A model generated the notes under the pieces. That model was given only the letters and a program-made list of their open reading frames with translations. It ran no database searches and was not told the origin of the DNA. From CAIQJJ01 sp964606085 (GTDB lineage: Bacteria > Chloroflexota > Anaerolineae > Anaerolineales > UBA4823), in the NCBI GenBank assembly GCA_964606085.1, contig CAZSFD010000053.1:1-36813 (forward strand): a stretch of 36,813 nucleotides of DNA. Reading direction: 5' to 3'. The position numbers and the translations under genes are program-made. This document shows, piece after piece, positions 1-7,436 of the stretch (within the stretch, counting starts at the first letter, position 1; every line of letters starts with the position of its first letter).

Positions 1-25
1 AATCCCCCCAATCCCCCCAATCCCC
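1..25. repeat. C-rich short tandem repeat
   Basis: Nearly three copies of a 9-base unit (AATCCCCCC) lie directly before the first ATG. No Shine-Dalgarno sequence can be read here. Similar C-rich or AATCCCC-type sequence recurs in other gaps of this window (2489-2580, the livK leader, 21568-21582). It therefore looks like a local intergenic repeat style rather than a regulatory site. Confidence 0.6.
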
Positions 26-1213
26 ATGACCACTCTTGCCGCTCGTCTCTCCTCCGCTTCACGCGACCTCAAACTTTTTGCCCTGGCCTCATTTACGATG
101 GGCATGGCTTACAGCCTGTTCGATTCCATCTTCAACAATTTCCTCAACGAACGTTTCAGCCTGACCGGTTTCCAGCGTTCCTTCCTCGAGTTTCCGCGTG
201 AACTGCCAGGCTTCCTGGTGGTGTTTGTTTCGGCGGGGCTGTGGTTTTTGTGCAGCCGCCGCCTGGGCGCGGTTTCGATGCTTTCGAGCATGGTTGGCGC
301 GCTGCTGATCGGCTTTATTTCGCCCAGTTATGCGGTGATGGTGTTTTGGCTTTTCTTTTACAGCATGGGGCAGCATTTGTTCATGCCCATCGCCGCCACC
401 ATCGGCATGGATTTGGCCAAAGCCGGGCAAGATGGCCGCCGCCTGGGGCAACTGAACGCCCTGCGCAACGTGGCCGCCATCGCCGGCAGCGGGCTGGTGT
501 TCGTCGGCTTTCGCTTTTTGGGTATGACCTTTCAGCATACGTTCTTGTTGGCAGCCATTGGCTTTGCCATTTCGGCGGGTCTGTTGTTTGCCATGCAGCC
601 TTCGCAGCCCAAACCGTCGGGCTTGTTTCTCAAATTGCAGCGGCCATACGCACTGTATTATTTTCTCAATGTGCTGTATGGCTCGCGCAAGCAGCTTTTC
701 ATCACCTTTGCGCCGTGGGTGCTGGTGACGATTTTTAATCAGCCGACGCAAATCATCGCCGTGCTGATCACCATCGGCGGCGTGATCGGCATCCTGTTTC
801 AGCCATTTTTGGGCTGGATGATCGATCACCTGGGCGAGCGTTTCGTGCTGGTGGCCGAAGCGCTCCTGCTGGTGGTGGTCTGCCTGGGCTACGGCTTCTC
901 GCGCACCATTTTCCCCGAAAACATCGCCTTCCTCATCGCCGTGGTATGTTATCTGCTCGACCAAATGCTGATGTCGGTGGGCATGGCCCGCTCCACCTAC
1001 ATCAAAAAGATCGCCCGCGACCCGGGCGATGTGCAACCCGCCCTGACCGTGGCCGTGACGATTGACCACATCTTTTCGATCTCTGTGGCGCTGCTGGGCG
1101 GGGCAATCTGGAATGTCTTGGGCTACCAATATGTCTTTTTGATGGGGGTGGGCATTGCCGCGATCAATTTCTTCGCCGCCATGCGCATCCAGATTCCGCA
1201 GAAAGCGAGTTAA
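26..1213 (+). CDS. MFS-family membrane transporter
   Basis: This 395-residue protein is built of about twelve hydrophobic segments with short charged loops, the size and layout of a major facilitator permease. The segment around residues 260-275 (G-W-M-I-D-H-L-G-E-R) fits the loop motif of MFS proteins, where an Asp and basic residues sit between helices. The substrate cannot be read from sequence. The stop is 2 bases before a PfkB-type sugar kinase, so uptake of a sugar or nucleoside is a reasonable guess, but it is inference. The ATG at 26 gives a short polar N-terminus and then the first helix. No good ribosome site is visible because a C-rich repeat precedes it. The upstream promoter lies outside the window. 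Confidence 0.85.
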   Translation: MTTLAARLSSASRDLKLFALASFTMGMAYSLFDSIFNNFLNERFSLTGFQRSFLEFPRELPGFLVVFVSAGLWFLCSRRLGAVSMLSSMVGALLIGFISPSYAVMVFWLFFYSMGQHLFMPIAATIGMDLAKAGQDGRRLGQLNALRNVAAIAGSGLVFVGFRFLGMTFQHTFLLAAIGFAISAGLLFAMQPSQPKPSGLFLKLQRPYALYYFLNVLYGSRKQLFITFAPWVLVTIFNQPTQIIAVLITIGGVIGILFQPFLGWMIDHLGERFVLVAEALLLVVVCLGYGFSRTIFPENIAFLIAVVCYLLDQMLMSVGMARSTYIKKIARDPGDVQPALTVAVTIDHIFSISVALLGGAIWNVLGYQYVFLMGVGIAAINFFAAMRIQIPQKAS

Positions 1214-1215
1214 CA

Positions 1216-2337
1216 ATGTCAACACCCCGCTCTGCTATCGTCGCCGGGCATCTCTGCCTCGACATCATCCCCGAAATTGCCCACCTGCCCGAAGGCCGCC
1301 TGGAGGGGCTGTTGCAGCCCGGCCACCTGTTCAACATCGGGCCGGCGGCCATTGCCACCGGCGGGCCAGTTTCCAATACCGGGCTGGCGCTGCACAAGCT
1401 GGGTATCCCCACCCGCTTGATCGCCAAAGTGGGCGCAGACCCCTTCGCCGATACTATCCGCAGCGTGGTCAATTCCTTCGGGCCGGGCCTGGCGGCGGGG
1501 ATCGCCTCCGACCCGGCGGTGGGATCATCTTACTCGGTCATCATCAGCCCGCCAGGCATAGACCGCATCTTTTGGCACTGCCCGGCCGCCAACGATGCCT
1601 TCGGCGCCGACGATGTAGATTACGCCCTGCTCTCCCAGGCCGACCTGTTTCACTTTGGCTACCCCTCGCTGATGCGCCGCATGGTCGAAGACGACGGGCG
1701 CGAAACGGTGGCGTTATTTCGCCGCGCCAAAGCCACAGGCATCACCACCTCGCTCGACATGTCCTTCCCCGATCCCACCAGCGCCGGCGGGCAGGCCAAC
1801 TGGCGCAAAATCTTCACTGCCGCCTTGCCTTTTGTGGATGTCTTCGTGCCAAGCATTGACGAGATGCTCTTCATGCTGCGCCGCCCCGCCTACGAGGCGC
1901 TGTCGGCCCACCCGGCGGGCCTGCTCTCCCAGGTCACAGCCGAATTATTGCACGATCTGAGCGGCGAATTGTTGGATATGGGCGCCAAAATTGTCCTGCT
2001 CAAAACCGGCAGCCGCGGCGCATTCCTGCGTACCGCCGCAGCCCAGGCCATCGCACAGATTGGCCGCGCCGCCCCCTCCAGCCCGGCAACCTGGGCCAAC
2101 CAGGAACACTGGCAGCCCTGCTTTGCCGTGAACGTGGTCGGCACCACCGGCTCTGGCGATGCCACCATCGCCGGCTTCCTCAGCGCCCTGCTGCGCGACC
2201 TGCCCCCCGCCGAAGCGATGACGATGGCCGTAGCCGTTGGCGCCTGCAACGTCGAGGCCGCCGATGCCCTGGGCGGCCTGCGCACCTGGGAAGAAACCCG
2301 CGCCCGAATCGCCGCCGGTTGGCCGCAGAAGGCCTGA
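1216..2337 (+). CDS. PfkB-family carbohydrate kinase
   Basis: The PfkB/ribokinase family phosphorylates sugars or nucleosides in the cytoplasm with ATP. At 373 residues this member is a little longer than the usual 300-330. The N-terminal substrate motif G-G-P-V-S-N-T-G (residues 49-56) and the C-terminal signature G-T-T-G-S-G-D-A (309-316) are both present; D315 is the expected catalytic base. The signature reads GSGD rather than the commoner GAGD. An extra stretch around 280-305, rich in Ala, Ser and Trp, sits just before the signature and explains the length. The gene starts 2 bases after the MFS stop, so the two are almost surely one transcript. The actual substrate is not readable. Confidence 0.88.
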   Translation: MSTPRSAIVAGHLCLDIIPEIAHLPEGRLEGLLQPGHLFNIGPAAIATGGPVSNTGLALHKLGIPTRLIAKVGADPFADTIRSVVNSFGPGLAAGIASDPAVGSSYSVIISPPGIDRIFWHCPAANDAFGADDVDYALLSQADLFHFGYPSLMRRMVEDDGRETVALFRRAKATGITTSLDMSFPDPTSAGGQANWRKIFTAALPFVDVFVPSIDEMLFMLRRPAYEALSAHPAGLLSQVTAELLHDLSGELLDMGAKIVLLKTGSRGAFLRTAAAQAIAQIGRAAPSSPATWANQEHWQPCFAVNVVGTTGSGDATIAGFLSALLRDLPPAEAMTMAVAVGACNVEAADALGGLRTWEETRARIAAGWPQKA

Positions 2338-2340
2338 GCA

Positions 2341-2372
2341 GGGGGCAGGTAGCAAGTGGCAGGTGGCAAGGT
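2341..2372. repeat. degenerate heptanucleotide repeat
   Basis: Directly after the kinase stop there are about four 7-base units (GGCAGGT, AGCAAGT, GGCAGGT, GGCAAGG). The pattern is a short tandem heptamer with purine changes. Another heptamer-like run (CGAATAA units) sits in the gap at 7376-7396. No function is evident. Confidence 0.55.
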
Positions 2373-2414
2373 ATACTGGCGTGAACAAATAGCGCTTTTG
2401 CCAACCGGCCTCAA

Positions 2415-2463
2415 GCCCGATTTATCGGGCGTTGCTGAATAGCCCGGCGATTTATCGCCGGGC
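2415..2463. repeat. paired hairpins with identical TTTA loops
   Basis: Two perfect palindromes lie in tandem: a 6-bp stem at 2415-2420/2425-2430 and a 9-bp stem at 2442-2450/2455-2463. Both close on the same TTTA loop and share the core CGATTTATCG. There is no T-run after either, so a classical intrinsic terminator is unlikely. A REP-like element pair, or an mRNA-stabilising structure between the kinase and the membrane module, fits better. Confidence 0.6.
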
Positions 2464-2488
2464 GGGGCCATGGGGCAAGCGGAATACC

Positions 2489-2580
2489 TGTCCCCCTCGC
2501 CCCCTCGCTCCCTTCATCCCCCTCCCCCCATGCTCCCCATCTCCCTCCTCACCCTCCTCACCACCGCCCTCCTGCTGGTA
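2489..2580 (+). other. pyrimidine-rich tract at start of membrane gene
   Basis: The + strand is almost all C and T through the gap and into the first codons of the next gene. It is broken into CCCCCTCG- and CTCCC-type blocks. The tract hides any ribosome binding site and makes the start of the gene uncertain. It may be a low-complexity insertion or slippage region. Confidence 0.5.
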
Positions 2581-4122
2581 ATTTTGCGCCTGTTCAACCG
2601 CCGCATCGCCTGGCATTGGCTGACGGCGTTGCTTGGCGGGGTGCTTGGCTGGGTATTGGTGATGTTGGCTCGCTTCACGTTGCCCCAAAGCCACGGGTTG
2701 CTTTCCTGGGAATTTCCAGGCATTGTCTTCGCGGCGCTTTCGCTGCAATTGGATGCCATTTCGTGGCCTTTTGCGCTGGCTGTGGTTTCGATGCCCGTGG
2801 CAGTGGTATTGACGGCGCTGGCGCGTCGTTCACCGCTGTATTGGCGTCCGTGGGCCGGAACGCTGCTGATGGCGGCCCTCGGCCTGCTGGCGGTCTGCGC
2901 CGGCGACCCGTTGACGCTGCTGCTGACCTGGGTGGCGCTCGACCTGTTCGAGATGGTCATTCTCTTTGCCCAGGGACGGCAGGAAAATCTATCGCGCAAC
3001 ATGGCATTGACCTTTGCCGGGCGCATCTTGGGCGTCGGCCTGGTGATGCTGGCCATGCTGGCCGGCCAATCTGCCGGGCAAGCCTGGACTTTGGTGGGCA
3101 TCCCCGCGGCAGCAGCGCCCTATTTGCTGCTGGCCGCCGGGCTGCGCCTGGGTGTGCTGCCCTTCAATGCCCCGTTTTATTTCGATGAAATCACCATTCG
3201 CCGCGGGCTGGGAAGCGCCCTGCGGCTGATCCCGGCAGCTTCAGGGTTTGTCCTCCTGGCGCGCACGGCCGTCGCCGGCATTCCAGCCGTCGGGTGGATC
3301 ACGCCTGATTTTCCCTTGCAGGCGTTTTTCTTATCGCTGGCGGCCCTTTCGGCGCTGGTGGGGGCGGCGGCCTGGGCCACCGCACAAGATGAAATGACCG
3401 GTCGCCTGTTCTGGTTGTTAGCCCATGGCTCGCTGGCTACGGCAGCGGCGGTGTTGGGCCTGCCGGTGGCTGCGCTGGCCTGGGGAAGCGGCTGCCTGTT
3501 TTCAGGCGCGCTGCTCTTTCTCCACTCTATTCGCGGGCGGGGGGTGTGGCTGCTGCCCCTGTTGAGCGCGCTGGCATTTTCGGGCCTGCCCTTTACGCCG
3601 GGGTGGCATACGGTGGGGTTGTTTCAGGCTGGTTGGCCGTGGCGGGGGCTATTTGTTCTGGCGCAAGCGCTGCTCTTGGTGGGGTTCGTGCGCCACACCT
3701 TGCGCGCCGGCCAGGGTTTCGATCCATCGCAGCGATGGGTGAAGGTGCTGTACGTGGTCGCCCTGATTTTTCTCCTGGCTTCACAGGGGGTGGCCGGGTA
3801 TGCCCTGCCATGGCCTGCCTGGAGCGTCACCGGGTTGGGCGGCGCGGCAGCCGTCTTGATCGCCGCTGCTCTGGGCGGGCTGGGGCTGGCCGCCGGGCGC
3901 TTCGGCTGGCGTCTGCCGGGCGGGCTGCGCCTGGCCGTGCAGCGTGTTTTCGCATTGGATTGGTTTTACCGCCTGCTCGAAGCAGCCTACCGCCTGATCG
4001 AACGGCTGCTGGCGATGCTCGCTTTCTTGCTGGAAGGCGATGGCGGCTTGCTCTGGGTATTCATCTTGATTGGGATGTTGGTCATGGCATTCCTGGGCCT
4101 GGGAGGTCAACTTGACCGTTGA
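2530..4122 (+). CDS. HyfD/NuoM-like antiporter-type membrane subunit
   Basis: This 530-residue, very hydrophobic protein has about fourteen helices, matching the proton-channelling subunits of complex I and hydrogenase-4 (NuoL/M/N, HyfB/D/F). The TM5 glutamate of the family appears to be E141 in L-D-L-F-E-M. The TM7 motif, normally Lys followed by P-F-H, reads R206-L-G-V-L-P-F-N213. The key Lys is therefore replaced by Arg and the His by Asn (alignment by eye). The ATG at 2530 starts right before the first helix. An in-frame ATG at 2470 would add 20 proline-rich residues encoded by a pyrimidine tract, so it is less likely. The next gene overlaps this stop by 11 bases. The protein is presumably a membrane-arm subunit of a complex whose catalytic arm is not encoded nearby. 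Confidence 0.75.
   Translation: MLPISLLTLLTTALLLVILRLFNRRIAWHWLTALLGGVLGWVLVMLARFTLPQSHGLLSWEFPGIVFAALSLQLDAISWPFALAVVSMPVAVVLTALARRSPLYWRPWAGTLLMAALGLLAVCAGDPLTLLLTWVALDLFEMVILFAQGRQENLSRNMALTFAGRILGVGLVMLAMLAGQSAGQAWTLVGIPAAAAPYLLLAAGLRLGVLPFNAPFYFDEITIRRGLGSALRLIPAASGFVLLARTAVAGIPAVGWITPDFPLQAFFLSLAALSALVGAAAWATAQDEMTGRLFWLLAHGSLATAAAVLGLPVAALAWGSGCLFSGALLFLHSIRGRGVWLLPLLSALAFSGLPFTPGWHTVGLFQAGWPWRGLFVLAQALLLVGFVRHTLRAGQGFDPSQRWVKVLYVVALIFLLASQGVAGYALPWPAWSVTGLGGAAAVLIAAALGGLGLAAGRFGWRLPGGLRLAVQRVFALDWFYRLLEAAYRLIERLLAMLAFLLEGDGGLLWVFILIGMLVMAFLGLGGQLDR
4101..4107 (+). promoter_or_regulatory. RBS fixing a TTG start
   Basis: GGGAGGT lies 4 bases before the TTG at 4112, inside the 3' end of the preceding gene. 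Upstream in-frame candidates (for example 4070) lack such a site and would create a much longer overlap. This decides the start of the HyfE-like gene. Confidence 0.75.
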
Positions 4123-4729
4123 ATTGCTGGCGAGCCTGCGTTGGCCCGCCGCCCTGTTGGTAGCGGCGATGGCTTTTGGGCTGCTGATCAGCCGCCGCTG
4201 GTATCACACCCTGCTGCTGTTGGCGCTGCAATATGTCGGCGTGTTCGTGCTGACCGCCTACCGCTGGCCGCTGGAAATGGCGGCGGTCAAACTGGTGGCC
4301 GGGTGGATGTCGGTGGCGATCCTGGGTTCAGCCATGGGCGCCGGCGCGGCTGAACGCGCCGCCGGCTGGCATGGCGATGAACAACCCTGGCCTTCGGGGC
4401 GCATCTTTCGCTTTTTCCTGGCAATTCTGATGGCCCTGGCGATGTGGGTTCTCTCGCCCGATTTACAAAGCTGGCTGCCAGGCGTGCCGCCGCCTGTGGT
4501 ATCGGGGGGGATGATCTTGATCGGCATGGGGCTGCTGCACCTGGGCCTGACGGCGCAGCCATTTCGGGTGGCTTGTGGCTTGCTCACCGTGTTGGCCGGT
4601 TTCGAGGTGATCTACGCCGCCGTCGAAAGCTCAGTGCTGGTGGCGGCCTTGCTGGCCCTGGTCAACCTGGGCCTGGCCCTGGCGGGGGCCTATTTGCTCA
4701 ACCTGCCCGCCGCGGAGTCGCACCCATGA
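4112..4729 (+). CDS. HyfE-like small membrane subunit
   Basis: The 205-residue product starts at TTG 4112 behind a strong ribosome site and overlaps the previous gene by 11 bases. It has about seven hydrophobic segments: three near residues 5-75, then a loop, then four from 98 to 197. That is the layout and size of E. coli HyfE (216 residues), whose second half is NuoK-like. By eye, K60 in A-V-K-L-V-A-G-W matches the Lys of HyfE helix 3. F-R-V-A-C-G-L-L at 151-158 and E165 match the NuoK-like helix with its buried glutamate. In complex I the NuoK glutamates are part of the proton path. The position between two antiporter-type genes mirrors the hyfD-E-F order. The assignment is by pattern, not by search. 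Confidence 0.6.
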   Translation: MTVELLASLRWPAALLVAAMAFGLLISRRWYHTLLLLALQYVGVFVLTAYRWPLEMAAVKLVAGWMSVAILGSAMGAGAAERAAGWHGDEQPWPSGRIFRFFLAILMALAMWVLSPDLQSWLPGVPPPVVSGGMILIGMGLLHLGLTAQPFRVACGLLTVLAGFEVIYAAVESSVLVAALLALVNLGLALAGAYLLNLPAAESHP

Positions 4730-6141
4730 CGGTCAGCGCCCCATTGATCTGGATTGTCGCGCCCGTGGCGGCGGCCCTGCTTTTGCTCCTGCTCAGCCGT
4801 TGGCCGCGCCTGATCAGCGGCCTGGGCGCAGCGCTAGCGGCCTCGTTGGCGCTGCTGGCCTGGCGGCTTCCTGTGGGGGAAATTATCGAACTGGCCGGGC
4901 GCAGCTTTACGATTGAGCCGGCTCTCGTCTTTTTCGGGCGACGCCTCGAACTGCTGCCCGCCCAACTGCCGCTGCTGGCGCTGATCTACCTGGCGGCGGC
5001 TTTCTGGCTTGGCGGAACTTACGCCGCGCACACCCGCCCCCTGGCCGTGCCATTGGGTCTGACGGTCGTAGCGCTGTTGACGGCGGCCCTGGCGGTTCAG
5101 CCCTTTCTGTATGCCGCCCTGCTGATCGAAATGGCCGTGTTGGCGTGTGTGCCGCTGCTCACCGACCCCCAGTCTCCGCCGGGCCGCGGCGTGCTGCGCT
5201 TCATCACCTTTCAGACCTTTGGTATGCCCTTCATCCTGTTCACCGGCAATTTGCTGGCCGGCATCGAATCGAACCCCGGCGACCCGATCCTCTCGCTGCG
5301 GGTGGGCATGTTGATGGGCCTCGGCTTTGGCTTTCTGCTGGCCCTGTTCCCCTTCCATTCCTGGCTGCCCCTGTTGGGCGAGGAGAGCCATCCCTACGTG
5401 GCGGCGTTCGTCTTCGTGTTTTTGCCGCAAATGGTGCTGCTGTTTGGTTTGGAATTTCTCGAACGCTATGCCTGGATGCGTTCGCTGCCGGTGCTGTTCA
5501 CTGCGCTGCGTTGGGTGGCGCTGCTGATGATCCTTTTTGGCGGGATGCTGGCGGCGTTTCAGGCGCATTTGGGCCGTTTGCTGGGCTACGCCGCCATGCT
5601 GGAGATCGGCTTTAGCCTCTACGCACTGGCGCTGCTGCCCACATCACCCAATGCCCTGGCGCTGCACTTTGCCCTGCTGCCCGGTCGGCTGATCGCTTTC
5701 CTGCTGGCGGCGCTGGCGCTGGCAACCTTGCGGGCCTATACCCCGCACGGCGCGCTCACTTTGCCGGCGTTGCAGGGCCTGGGCTGGCGCTGTCCGTTGG
5801 CGGCCGGCGGCCTGCTGCTGGCGCTGTTTTCGCTGGCGGGGTTGCCGGTGCTGGCCAGTTTCGCGCCGCGTTTTGGCCTGATCGCCCTCGGCATGGCGAC
5901 GAACCCCCTGGCCGCGCTGGCGGCCTTATCCGGCGGTATGGGGATTTTGTTTACCGCCTTGCGCACGTTGATGGCCTTGTTCGCCCGCAGCGATGTCGAA
6001 GCCCCGCCAGCCGAGACGCCCGGCCAGGCGTTTTTCTTGTTCGGCGGGGGCGCGTTGTTGGTCTTCCTGGGGTTATTTCTGCCGCGCCTCGTGCCGTGGT
6101 TTGCCAGCCTGGCGGCGGCCTTCGCCCACCTGGCGCAGTGA
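4726..6141 (+). CDS. HyfF/NuoN-like antiporter-type membrane subunit
   Basis: This is a 471-residue polytopic protein of the proton-channelling family shared by complex I, Mrp antiporters and hydrogenase-4. Its ATG overlaps the HyfE-like stop (ATGA). The TM5 glutamate is probably E135 (L-L-I-E-M). The hallmark P-F-H-S-W-L-P is clear at 209-215, which makes the family call firm. The lysine six residues before the Phe-His pair is Leu (L204 by my alignment), a notable loss in a residue usually needed for proton transfer. No NuoH, NuoB/C/D or hydrogenase genes are adjacent. The next gene has its own -10 box, so the operon probably ends here. Confidence 0.8.
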   Translation: MTVSAPLIWIVAPVAAALLLLLLSRWPRLISGLGAALAASLALLAWRLPVGEIIELAGRSFTIEPALVFFGRRLELLPAQLPLLALIYLAAAFWLGGTYAAHTRPLAVPLGLTVVALLTAALAVQPFLYAALLIEMAVLACVPLLTDPQSPPGRGVLRFITFQTFGMPFILFTGNLLAGIESNPGDPILSLRVGMLMGLGFGFLLALFPFHSWLPLLGEESHPYVAAFVFVFLPQMVLLFGLEFLERYAWMRSLPVLFTALRWVALLMILFGGMLAAFQAHLGRLLGYAAMLEIGFSLYALALLPTSPNALALHFALLPGRLIAFLLAALALATLRAYTPHGALTLPALQGLGWRCPLAAGGLLLALFSLAGLPVLASFAPRFGLIALGMATNPLAALAALSGGMGILFTALRTLMALFARSDVEAPPAETPGQAFFLFGGGALLVFLGLFLPRLVPWFASLAAAFAHLAQ

Positions 6142-6154
6142 ACCTCTGCCGCCA

Positions 6155-6163
6155 TGCTATAAT
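6155..6163 (+). promoter_or_regulatory. extended -10 promoter element
   Basis: TGCTATAAT is a perfect extended -10 box lying 36 bases before the coiled-coil gene's ATG at 6199. No convincing -35 is seen 16-18 bases upstream, which is tolerated by extended -10 promoters. It suggests the coiled-coil gene can be transcribed separately from the membrane module. Confidence 0.5.
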
Positions 6164-6198
6164 CCTGCCCAATCTGCATTTCGATAGGAGTTCCTCGC

Positions 6199-7374
6199 AT
6201 GGAATCTGACCAAGTCCTCAAGCGGCTGCAATGGATCGAAGAAGACCGCCGCAAAGAAAAAGATGCCATCTCGCTGGTCGAAAACCGCGTGGCGGGGGTC
6301 GAAGGGGCGCTGAAAAATTTTGCCGACCAGATCAAACAACTGGGCAGCGACATCACGCACCTATCTGCCGTACTCACCCGCATGGATCAATTCGATGGCA
6401 ACCTGTTGCAGCAGCGTCTCGAAACCAGGCGCATGGTAGATGAACTGGAAAAGGATGTGCGCAAGCGCGCCGAAGACAGCGAACGCCAGCGTGTGGTTGA
6501 AATTCGGGCGATTGACACCAACATCGCCGACCTGCGCAAAGAACTGGAAGTGATCCCCCGCCTCGAAAAGGGCATTTCTGTGCGCGTCGAAGAAGAAAGC
6601 CGCCTGCGCCGCGCCATTGACGAACTGGGCGCGCGCATCGAAGGCGTGCGCCGCGACGAAGAAGAATACACCCGTACCTACCGACTGCTCGAAGATGGCC
6701 GCCGCCAGGACGCCAAACGCATCACCGATCTTCAGGGCGAAGTGGCCGCCCTGCGCAAAATGGCCGACAGCCAGCGTGGGCAGATCGAAATCGTCAACAC
6801 CACGCAGCGCCGCCAGGAAACCCGCCTGAACGAACTGGTCACGGTCGAATCGGAACGCCGCGACGCCATGTCCAACTTCCTCGACAAGCAAGCCATGAGC
6901 CAGGTCGAACGCGAACGCACCTGGAAAGACTGGCAATCCCGCTTCGAGACCATCGAGCGCCAGGCCGGCGAGATCGAAAAGCAACTGGTCGGCCTCGATG
7001 CCACGCACCGCGAAACCCGCCGCGCCCAAACCCTGCTCGAAGAACTCAGCCAAAAGGTGGAACGCCGCCTGAACGAACTGACCGAAGTGCAGCGCCTCTC
7101 GGAAGACCGCTTCCGCCAGGAATGGGTCACCTTCAAAGCCGACGACCAAAAGCGTTGGACGAACTACACCCTCACCCAGGAAGAGCAGCGCAGCGAAATT
7201 GGCCGTCAATTCGAGCGCCTCGATCAACAGATCAACCACATCGCCGACGGCCTGCAAGAAATCCAAGACCTCTACCAGCAGGTCAACGAACTCAGCGAAA
7301 AACGCCTGCAAAGCCTTCTGGCCCTGGCGCACGAGTGGAACACCACCTATGAGCGCACGGTAGGCAGGCGATAA
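6199..7374 (+). CDS. coiled-coil protein of unknown function
   Basis: The 391-residue product is almost one continuous coiled coil. It is rich in Glu, Arg, Gln and Lys with leucine-type heptads, has no hydrophobic membrane helix, no signal peptide and not a single cysteine. It is therefore cytoplasmic and probably rod-shaped. An AGGAG site lies 8 bases before the ATG. Nothing in it points to an enzyme. Coiled coils of this kind are used in chromosome organisation, cytoskeleton-like scaffolds or division, but none can be chosen here. A Gly-poor stretch with Pro at about 115-120 may be a hinge. The neighbours (membrane module upstream, selB downstream) give no functional clue. Confidence 0.75.
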   Translation: MESDQVLKRLQWIEEDRRKEKDAISLVENRVAGVEGALKNFADQIKQLGSDITHLSAVLTRMDQFDGNLLQQRLETRRMVDELEKDVRKRAEDSERQRVVEIRAIDTNIADLRKELEVIPRLEKGISVRVEEESRLRRAIDELGARIEGVRRDEEEYTRTYRLLEDGRRQDAKRITDLQGEVAALRKMADSQRGQIEIVNTTQRRQETRLNELVTVESERRDAMSNFLDKQAMSQVERERTWKDWQSRFETIERQAGEIEKQLVGLDATHRETRRAQTLLEELSQKVERRLNELTEVQRLSEDRFRQEWVTFKADDQKRWTNYTLTQEEQRSEIGRQFERLDQQINHIADGLQEIQDLYQQVNELSEKRLQSLLALAHEWNTTYERTVGRR

Positions 7375-7375
7375 T

Positions 7376-7426
7376 CGAATAACGAATAACCAATAACGAT
7401 GTTCGAAATTGGTTATTCGTTATTCG
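7376..7426. repeat. 18-bp perfect inverted repeat
   Basis: Arms 7376-7393 and 7409-7426 are exact reverse complements around a 15-base spacer. The left arm reads as 7-base units (CGAATAA, CGAATAA, CCAATAA). It fills the gap between the coiled-coil gene and selB. The stem is AT-rich, which argues against a strong terminator. A dispersed palindromic repeat or MITE-like relic is the better reading. Confidence 0.7.
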
Positions 7427-7436
7427 TGAGTGTCCT

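Noticed and set aside
89..1225. Long - strand open frame opposite the MFS gene
   Set aside because: Its His/Gln/Asp-rich composition is the typical antisense shadow of a GC-rich membrane gene; there is no start signal and the + strand frame is a clear transporter.
2470..2529. In-frame upstream ATG extending the HyfD-like gene by 20 residues
   Set aside because: The added residues are Ser/Pro-rich and come from a pyrimidine tract; the ATG at 2530 begins directly before the first membrane helix as family members do.
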